Source: Flavobacterium sp.
GTDB lineage: Bacteria; Bacteroidota; Bacteroidia; Flavobacteriales; Flavobacteriaceae
Length of the DNA stretch: 8,735 nucleotides
Direction of reading: 5' to 3'
Assembly (NCBI RefSeq): GCF_021151785.1
Contig: NZ_JAGKWP010000096.1
Location: 1 to 8,735, forward strand
A program made the position numbers and the translations under genes. Below the pieces are notes generated by a model. The model saw only the letters and a list, made by a program, of their open reading frames with translations. It was not told the origin of the DNA and made no database searches. Positions 6,001-8,735 of the stretch are shown piece after piece. Position 1 is the stretch's first letter. Each line of letters starts with the position of its first letter.

Positions 6001-8211
6001 CCTACTCAATGGTTGGCTTCTTTGGATAGTAAGTATATTGATGGCAGTGCATTTAATTATGGAGTTGTAGCTGATAGTGGAATTGCATTTGAAAAATTCA
6101 GATCTACAGATCCGGCAGAAGATGGAAGGGTAGTATTTTATAAAATGCCGACATCGTTATTCGTGTCTTCTCAAGAAAATACGAATCGCGTACCACAAAT
6201 AGGTGGAGTTAATGCGTCTGAAGATTTTTTTGCAGTTCAAACAATATTCGCAAATCAGAATTTGAACTTTAATACAGTTATTGATAATACAGAGCAGGTA
6301 TTAACATTTAATCTTCAAACGGATACAACGGCATCTTCATCAAATTTATTACAAGCCGGGCTTATATTAGGAATCACAAAAGCTGAATATAATACTTTGA
6401 AAAATATTTCTGGTTTAAATCAGAAAAGTGTTCGTTGTGAAAAAGTATCCGGAAGTCCTTTTACTGATAGCAATGGCAAAGTATATGAAAAGTATAAAAT
6501 TGGAGTACAGGGATTAGACACATCCGGAATAAGTAGAATCAGTTATCCTTTAACTGATATATTTATTTATTCGACTAATGCAACTATGTATACTTCTGCA
6601 GCCTTTGCTGCACAGCAACCACTACCTTCTTTTTATAGCAGAAATCCTGAAGAAGTAAGAGGGGGGATGACAAAAAATTATGATACTCGATACACAATTG
6701 TTGGTATTGATCAATTAAATAAAAAAATTTCCATTCAAGGTTGGAAAATTGGTATATACCCCAAAGAGAAAATAACAATAGTTGATTCTTCAGCTAATAA
6801 TAAGCCATATACTGTTGTTCATGTAAACGAGGCAGAAACAACAGTTATTGAGGTTAAAGAAACGATTCCTAGTCCTATTGTTGATGGAGCTGTGATTTGT
6901 GAGAAAAAATTATGGGAAGATTATTTTATCTATGATTTGGATGATTCTTTGACTGGTACAAAAATGGGGGATATAGTAGATGCGTTTGTCAACGCTGTAA
7001 ATGTTACTACTGTTCCTGACGATACGAGTGCGGCTTCAAAACTTACTAATGCCGTAAACCTTTATGCACCTCAGATTCTGGATCGGGCAAGGGCTTTAGC
7101 ATCTGCTTATGATTATGGAATTGCTGATGATCGAATTCTGTATTGGGCTCGTTTGAAAATGGAGGTTGCATTAAAAAATCATCCATCAGTGCTAAAAGAT
7201 TTTGTATTAAGAGATCAACTTATTCTTAGCATGGAAGAAAAGTCAAGAGGATATAAAAGCGTTGATTTTTCTTCACAGCCTTCTCTTAAAAAAATATTGA
7301 TTACCGGCTTTGACCCGTTTGGTCTAAAAGATAATCCTCTTCAGGGAAATCCGTCAGGTGCCACAGCTTTGGCTTTACATAATAAAATCATAAAGGATGA
7401 TTCTAACAATCCGATAGGTTTTATTCAGACAATGATTGTACCTGTGCGATACAAAGATTTCGACGGACATGAAGGTGATGCTGGTAATGGCATTGGTATC
7501 ATTGAAAAATATTTGGGACCTTATATAAAAGATAGTACAAAGAAGGTTGATTTAATTATGACTATGAGTCAGGATTTAGCACCTGATTTTTTAAATATAG
7601 ATCGTTTTGCAACGATTATACGTGGCGGTTCACCAGATAATATGGGGGCTCGAAGATTAGCTGATAGCACTAGTCTGGATCTTCTTACGGATGCAAACCC
7701 TAATGTTGATGAAACTAAAAAATTCAATTGGATACAAACTACATTACCTAAGGATATGGTGCCTTCAATAGAGTACAATCCTGATAATAATAAATTTTAT
7801 GTTTTCTATAATCAAAGCTTTTATATCGACGAAAATAAAAATCAGGATATTTGGGATGACTTGGGAAAACCAGTTGATAAAAGAAAAGATCCTAAATATT
7901 TTTCAATAAATAAACGAACCCCAGCTTATCTTCAAAAGAATGTTGTTATCAATTATGGTTCAGGAGGAACATATCTTTCTAATGAAATTTTCTATAGAGT
8001 AGCTTTACTAAGAGAACGATGGTTAGCCACACCTGCAGGAAATGGTAAAAAAATGCCAACCGGACATTTGCATGTACCTAAAATTCAACAACAGAAAACG
8101 GATGATATAAATCTTGTCAAAATGCAGCTGGTGATAAAAAAGATTTTCGAAAGATTACAAAAAGGTGTAATGAATATTGGAAATATATTTACAAATGAGT
8201 TTACGGATTAA
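1..8211 (+). CDS. Giant multidomain subtilisin-like (S8) protease with C-terminal pyroglutamyl-peptidase-like domain, 5' end possibly outside window
   Basis: The frame is open from base 1 to the TAA at 8209-8211. The first possible start in view is TTG at 10, without a clear Shine-Dalgarno sequence. The codons before it (Thr-His-Phe) are open, so the true start may lie upstream. Residue numbers here count from that TTG. Order: CnaB-like beta domain (1-80), propeptide-like region (90-262), S8 protease (265-1010) with Asp305, His349, Asn466 and Ser849, CARDB-like domain (1037-1325), unassigned beta-rich and mixed blocks (1326-2220), phage-type beta module (2228-2299), helical linker (2300-2425), and a C15-like fold (2427-2720). 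The usual S8 catalytic domain is about 270-350 residues; here it spans about 745 because beta modules are inserted. The protease end should cleave proteins; substrate unknown. No signal peptide, transmembrane segment or type IX sorting domain is evident. Location is unknown. The stop overlaps the next gene by 17 bases. Confidence 0.93.
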   Translation, partial: THFLIISIKDYNNHFIDEPLITLIYKENIVDILPEKVSQRWIYRDLPHGQYNLLVQKEGLKDYTIQFHIRENEQEHSESIVLGLPGMKSYFNGMSLIPFNQPENLVGLLLSSKEDSSLLDEYVQNHNLVYEILSAKLIRQKYRVIRFPDFLNTSELKKEKHNLAQLSYIKEIGCLVKYDINNIAFLNGQIIVGLSKKLTDEELQQFAETFNFNFESRLSHSGGAIIFKYKAFPDFKFLDQIIELLNQTIVDHIEPQIFSPFINHGLPNNIYFPEQWNHKIINTEGAWALLKNRGIEYGDSEITVAVVDSGIESVTLQDDTLTPTHKAFYNKVKTFYDFTRLVPNNDEIVDDHGTMVAGIIGASNRGEGSVGVGPNLQLMGIKYPGNISNTAKMFTWMAGLDPYFTGTSKPALFYPALLGGINSPDIANHSYGLPFPINELNKIVKIGIKNAGIYGRIGRGMLNFASSGNSGDVIVSTDLAYQDFMIAVGASSQNNNNEEIFTTYSTFGIFTKAVIEFCAPGHTDYLRNQDNPHEWIRFGPDGYRENIHKPDQYYSIYAPCTLNILEDDGLGSVPEAPAKLNIKLLKNAYAGQNYLDVDDTSGLVPGKWLLIDKDNSGYGVYNNNTIEFVKISNQDEFITIPVFYRVQLQTSLNKDYLTNIPIYVLSTFKVGSSTSQIGSVDIVSKILTLNSVKGFLIGQDILIGTPSNNSNREKNKIKNVDFINQKIELVYPLNLPESSYEDQLIFVIGGEINTRLNLTATAGTETLSVESTLGMEVGQAIFIGAPSSTKPHIREARIIESVIDGQTITIKDAFSAGYAASGIDRKLYYTQLTGTSVIGGRASGANMMGGTSASCPTASGIAGLVLSVNKNLSWVEVRQLMRDSALPFDLVSTGYNTKENSSPIAVYNPDTCFLNPGTGNTTLSIAVNVGDTRIGVLDPEGFSIGQAIQIGTSEFRIVRDISGNTLTIDKLISSFPVGTSVIGGLIPYYSYRSGYGRLDAAEAVKAAIAYKHEYRDLVVRDYLGDEGINITNPVVNPINSPDIWIRNQPADYVTNPIDYLKAAPHENPALYSGDSVFTGTGLNDLKVIAARFENTVYTIQISSVGSGSNPDKFKWKKDGDGFSSGIAITGEEQFIDGESVCIKFEAKNGHTDNDQWTITVPQHKANVYARIKNIGNGGPDGSMKSLDAWVRFYVAISDGEAPTGVIDKDTNTAVQSLFLFPQQWLDQYSIDYSDPDNHVDIRVFETNETYFLGEVFMPQDTLAAGGEKIVSLQWDQKFVPDLKCGQKIFLLVQVSPHDGATNGIGAEFTNNLSYREIVFANVNFRNPYNGEDLDNSMQLDSSSFQNFLVDINAGIGSIDVADIMVEVTRTFLGNDITEKALYKKSGNNWNLVFTPSASNAWTSIEQPVVQGTSEIATGTQTAVTFKGSVNVTDQLSKVTIKATINSSVTGVVISENIHETTIITNVNAPEGSGSAGIHKMPLIPKSCVFAELNKITQSPALAFGPNPADASNKFRVTSGFTSTESVKAFAVLKGDIFIQKSSVNTVNLILKPSENPGLDFSPIKYFIYRGLRADAFLDEDDTKVRSKTGASDYIKRAWEIFEKENKQEGDTFYSKFIGWNPTVQTATDKIDAAFFRIDADSQYSKVSRGTYLGDFYTDGGAEFGFEVILDEPDYHPDLSMARKPFYEINVVGMPEATDAEKFAKRVKREEILRFIDPAVYYSIHNTAKGSVQVPVISDDGVPVTQDPPRDFASYGPGSSAELHDPSFSDPSYDPTVTVPEAKETVFELKKGIDIYNSVVSKFATANTLYIDIRNEIKRSYNFYTNYKGVGADTTNIQTGTTSTLSASQYATNGWPLLIKSDSVATTNEVNEFHLTLRINDNRSPLLFVEHGQLKVFSDSELFNPANTTADPEKFVQGLNLLTSLDTSGAAWTKDIVFTYPNIENTLVAGEKKPIAWIIKLNYNRLIDSATTWPDTVIKYDDPLDLAFAIDDNIILWNTVKPTQWLASLDSKYIDGSAFNYGVVADSGIAFEKFRSTDPAEDGRVVFYKMPTSLFVSSQENTNRVPQIGGVNASEDFFAVQTIFANQNLNFNTVIDNTEQVLTFNLQTDTTASSSNLLQAGLILGITKAEYNTLKNISGLNQKSVRCEKVSGSPFTDSNGKVYEKYKIGVQGLDTSGISRISYPLTDIFIYSTNATMYTSAAFAAQQPLPSFYSRNPEEVRGGMTKNYDTRYTIVGIDQLNKKISIQGWKIGIYPKEKITIVDSSANNKPYTVVHVNEAETTVIEVKETIPSPIVDGAVICEKKLWEDYFIYDLDDSLTGTKMGDIVDAFVNAVNVTTVPDDTSAASKLTNAVNLYAPQILDRARALASAYDYGIADDRILYWARLKMEVALKNHPSVLKDFVLRDQLILSMEEKSRGYKSVDFSSQPSLKKILITGFDPFGLKDNPLQGNPSGATALALHNKIIKDDSNNPIGFIQTMIVPVRYKDFDGHEGDAGNGIGIIEKYLGPYIKDSTKKVDLIMTMSQDLAPDFLNIDRFATIIRGGSPDNMGARRLADSTSLDLLTDANPNVDETKKFNWIQTTLPKDMVPSIEYNPDNNKFYVFYNQSFYIDENKNQDIWDDLGKPVDKRKDPKYFSINKRTPAYLQKNVVINYGSGGTYLSNEIFYRVALLRERWLATPAGNGKKMPTGHLHVPKIQQQKTDDINLVKMQLVIKKIFERLQKGVMNIGNIFTNEFTD
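10..249 (+). other. N-terminal CnaB/carboxypeptidase-regulatory-like beta domain
   Basis: Residues 1-80 alternate short beta strands with turns. They contain the segment LPHGQYNLLVQKEGLKDYTI, which matches the pattern 'G-x-Y-x-L-x-V-x-x-x-G-x-x-x-x-x-I' of CnaB and carboxypeptidase-regulatory-like folds. Such domains usually act as spacers or in adhesion. The assignment rests on pattern only, and the first strand may be cut by the window edge. Confidence 0.45.
277..795 (+). other. Subtilase propeptide-like region
   Basis: Residues 90-262 precede the protease. They open with a 'YFNG-x-x-x-IPF' stretch like the 'YYxGGxKVxLxP' start of some bacterial subtilases. They continue with GQIIVGLSKKLTDEELQQFA and end in IVDHIEPQIFSP, which fits the 'V-x-x-x-EP-x' end of fervidolysin-like propeptides. 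In the family this part assists folding and inhibits the protease until it is removed. I infer the same role here. Release would require cleavage around residues 262-272. Confidence 0.6.
1735..1995 (+). repeat. Beta-module repeat, copy A (divergent)
   Basis: Residues 576-662, the first module inserted between oxyanion Asn466 and Ser849. The match is LDVDDTSGLVPGKWLLID followed by a strand-turn-strand stretch (EFVKISNQDEFITI) and a longer final part. It fits the pattern 'L-x-V-x-x-x-x-G-x-x-x-G-x-x-x-x-I' shared with copies B-D but lacks the closing VIGG. It also carries a DKDNSG stretch (609-614) that resembles half of a calcium-binding loop. Confidence 0.5.
2011..2250 (+). repeat. Beta-module repeat, copy B
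   Basis: Residues 668-747, with core ILTLNSVKGFLIGQDILIGT and ending in FVIGG. At DNA level it still resembles copy C: the GTTATTGGAGGT at 2239-2250 recurs exactly at 2509-2520, and the 'GGCAGGATAT...ATTGG' stretch around 2092-2111 resembles 2332-2351. This points to duplication rather than convergence. Confidence 0.75.
2263..2520 (+). repeat. Beta-module repeat, copy C
   Basis: Residues 752-837, with core TETLSVESTLGMEVGQAIFI, then a DGQTITIKDAF strand pair and the closing SVIGG. The module ends only 11 residues before catalytic Ser849. Similar 'V-x-S-x-x-G-F-x-V-G-x-x-I-x-I-G' modules occur, to my recollection, in large bacterial surface and phage structural proteins; no database name is claimed. 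Confidence 0.8.
2761..2952 (+). repeat. Beta-module repeat, copy D (after catalytic Ser)
   Basis: Residues 918-981, with core GVLDPEGFSIGQAIQIGT, then NTLTIDKL and the closing TSVIGG. It is the shortest and cleanest copy. It lies between the helix after Ser849 (VEVRQLMRDSA) and the closing SGYGRLDAAEAV helix of the protease, so it is a second, independent insertion point in the same fold. Confidence 0.8.
3118..3984 (+). other. CARDB-like Ig domain, split by an inserted module
   Basis: Residues 1037-1325. The first part has SPDIWIRNQ and PHENP; the second resumes with KANVYARIKNIGNGG, then LDAWVRFYVA and CGQKIFLLVQVSPHD. The combination 'SPDIWxR ... E-x-P ... N-x-VYARxxNxG ... VRFYxA' is the usual layout of CARDB-like or APHP-like Ig domains that follow bacterial S8 proteases. 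Such domains mediate adhesion or spacing. The two halves are separated by about 88 residues (see the inserted module). Confidence 0.65.
3220..3483 (+). other. Phage-tail-type beta module inserted in the CARDB-like domain
   Basis: Residues 1071-1158. The recognisable signature is YTIQIS, then DKFKWKKDGDGFSSGIAITG, then a 'F-x-x-KNGHTDNDQWTI' end. From memory this matches a recurrent module ('DTFKWS-D-G ... ITG-x-x-Q-x-L-x-D-G-x-x-I-x-F-x-x-x-x-GHTxGDxW') in phage tail and other large structural proteins. The function is probably structural or binding. It lies between PHENP and KANVYARIKN of the host domain. Confidence 0.6.
3985..4401 (+). other. Second Ig-like beta-sandwich, unassigned
   Basis: Residues 1326-1464, read as a series of alternating hydrophobic strands (IMVEVTRTFLG, LYKKSGNNWNLVF, TAVTFKGSVNVT, VTIKATI). 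This suggests an Ig-like or fibronectin-like sandwich after the CARDB-like domain. I recognise no family motif; the boundaries are approximate. Confidence 0.35.
4402..5190 (+). other. Mixed alpha/beta block with 'IKYFIYRG' motif, unassigned
   Basis: Residues 1465-1727. Landmarks are AFAVLKGDIFIQ, SPIKYFIYRGLRADAFL (1558-1574), a helix SDYIKRAWEIF, IDAAFFRIDADSQ, GGAEFGFEVILDEPDYHPDL, KPFYEINVVG, and DPAVYYSIHN. The block is compact and conserved-looking rather than low-complexity, with higher GC (45-48% in sampled lines) than the protease part. I have the impression of similar blocks in other large Bacteroidota proteins, but I cannot name a family or a function. Confidence 0.35.
5191..6660 (+). 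other. Long unassigned beta-rich region
   Basis: Residues 1728-2217. It begins with a Pro/Ser/Asp-rich linker (DPSFSDPSYDPTVTVPEA), then has ANTLYIDIRNEIKRSYNFYT (1803-1822), a beta-rich stretch with FHLTLRINDNRSPLLFVEHG, and a sub-block LILGITKAEYNTLKNISGL (2118-2136) followed by YKIGVQGLD and TDIFIYS. These look like folded domains, but no catalytic motif is visible and I assign no function. GC falls again from about base 6300. Confidence 0.3.
6691..6906 (+). other. Second phage-tail-type beta module
   Basis: Residues 2228-2299. YTIVGIDQLNKKISIQGW and YPKEKITIVDSS are followed by YTVVHVNEAETTVIEVKETI and PSPIVDGAVI. This matches from memory a module common in phage tail or baseplate proteins ('F-x-V-x-G ... 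F-x-x-G-x-x-x-x-V-x-x-S-x-x-N-x-G-x-YTV-x-x-V ... TTI-x-V-x-E-x-IP-S-x-x-x-DG-x-I'). The role is probably structural. Confidence 0.55.
6907..7287 (+). other. Helical linker before the C15-like domain
   Basis: Residues 2300-2426 are predominantly helical by eye: KMGDIVDAFVNAVNVTT, AASKLTNAVNLYAPQILDRA, ADDRILYWARLKMEVALKNH, and LKDFVLRDQLILSMEEK. It connects the beta modules with the C-terminal fold and may pack on it. No family is recognised. Confidence 0.4.
7288..8169 (+). other. Pyroglutamyl-peptidase I (C15)-like domain with Ser-His-Asp in place of Cys-His-Glu
   Basis: Residues 2427-2720. KKILITGFDPFG matches the family's opening motif 'KxLxTGFxPFGG'. VPVRYKDF, VDLIMTMSQ, LNIDRFATII and SPDN match the family's 'LPVxF', 'PDxxxxxGQ', 'ITxERVAxN' and 'IPDN'. 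NYGSGGTYLSNEIFYRV aligns with 'SYTAGTFVCNHLxYGL', and GHLHVP with 'GFIHxP'. In the known enzyme Cys144, His168 and Glu81 (B. amyloliquefaciens numbering) remove N-terminal pyroglutamate. Here they correspond to Ser2657 (7978-7980), His2688 (8071-8073) and Asp2531 (7600-7602). About 60 extra residues lie between Asp2531 and Ser2657. It is either an inactive binding fold or a serine hydrolase of changed specificity. Confidence 0.75.
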
Positions 8212-8735
8212 TTACATATTATTGCTGTTATTTATTTCTAACAATTTATGGGCTCAACCAAGTCCTGTAGATAGCTGTGTTGTTCCATATACTATTCGTT
8301 TTAGATTGTTTGAAGGTAAAAAACTTATTAAAAAAAATAATGAGCAATATGTTGTACATACGTCAAAACCTGAAGCGGAATCTGCATATCAAAATTGCCC
8401 CTGGCAAGCAGATTCTGTTTATGCTTTTATGCTTGCATTAGATAATAACATAAATAATCCTCCTTACATAATCTCTATAATTAGAAAAGAGGATACAATG
8501 AAAGTAGTAATTAAAAAAATTTATTATGATTGGTTTTATATAGATTCTTTACCCTTCATGGTTGGCCATTATGAAATAACACTTCCGGAAGACCCATTGA
8601 AATTTATTGATGGTAAAGTTTTTATGCATCAGTTATATAAGGAAGGAAAGTATGGATGGATTCTTACGCCGGCTTCATGGGATGCAATACGTGTTGATAA
8701 GAAAAAAATCACACGTATAAAAAAACAAAAAAATA
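8195..8735 (+). CDS. Secreted or periplasmic protein of unknown family, 3' end outside window
   Basis: ATG at 8195 opens a frame that stays open for 180 codons to the window edge. An in-frame TGA at 8171-8173 limits the start to this ATG or a TTG at 8177. I chose the ATG because it gives a textbook signal peptide: positive MSLR, hydrophobic INYILLLLFI, and cleavage likely after NLWA before Gln21, a common Bacteroidota form. The mature part has two cysteines (28 and 68) that could pair, many aromatic residues, a WQADSVYAFML segment and a Lys-rich visible end (KKKITRIKKQKN). No catalytic motif or known family is recognised. It overlaps the giant gene's end by 17 bases in another frame, so coupled translation and joint function are likely. 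A weak GGAAA (8179-8183) lies 11 bases upstream of the ATG. A partner, inhibitor or accessory role is possible but unproven. Confidence 0.85.
   Translation, partial: MSLRINYILLLLFISNNLWAQPSPVDSCVVPYTIRFRLFEGKKLIKKNNEQYVVHTSKPEAESAYQNCPWQADSVYAFMLALDNNINNPPYIISIIRKEDTMKVVIKKIYYDWFYIDSLPFMVGHYEITLPEDPLKFIDGKVFMHQLYKEGKYGWILTPASWDAIRVDKKKITRIKKQKN

Noticed and set aside
8170..8172. ATG at 8170 as the start of the second gene
   Set aside because: It is in the frame of the giant gene (Met in GVMNIGN); the second gene's frame has a TGA at 8171-8173 and starts at 8195.
8211..8260. Terminator after the giant gene
   Set aside because: No GC-rich stem followed by a T run is present, and the next gene has already started.

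Overview
The window is almost entirely one gene. A single plus-strand frame is open from the first base to the TAA at 8209-8211, about 2,736 residues, and may extend further upstream. A second gene starts inside its last 17 bases (ATG at 8195) and runs off the right edge. I see no RNA gene, insertion sequence, CRISPR array, promoter or terminator, and there is no intergenic space. Low GC, weak ribosome-binding sites and a second-gene signal peptide ending in ...LWA|Q suggest a Bacteroidota member. This is inference; no taxonomic marker is present.

Layout of the giant protein (residues counted from the TTG at base 10). About 1-80: small beta domain like a CnaB or carboxypeptidase-regulatory fold. 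About 90-262: subtilase propeptide-like region. About 265-1010: S8 subtilisin-like protease with Asp305, His349, oxyanion Asn466 and Ser849 all present. The protease is split by at least four copies of a roughly 65-90 residue beta module, three between Asn466 and Ser849 and one between Ser849 and the closing GYGRLDAAEAV helix. About 1037-1325: CARDB-like Ig domain, itself split by a phage-tail-type beta module. About 1326-2220: beta-rich and mixed blocks that I cannot assign to a named family. About 2228-2299: a second phage-tail-type module. About 2300-2425: helical linker. About 2427-2720: pyroglutamyl-peptidase I (C15) fold in which the family's Cys-His-Glu triad appears as Ser2657-His2688-Asp2531.

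The most unusual point is the combination: a complete serine protease at one end, a C15 fold with a Ser-His-Asp set at the other, and phage-type structural modules between and inside the domains. The protein shows neither an obvious signal peptide (with the caveat that the true start may lie outside the window) nor a type IX sorting domain. The overlapping second gene encodes a secreted or periplasmic protein of unknown family that is probably translated in coupling with the giant and may be a functional partner. Base composition is mosaic: hand-counted lines in the middle have about 40-58% GC against 22-30% in both flanks, which fits assembly by domain shuffling.
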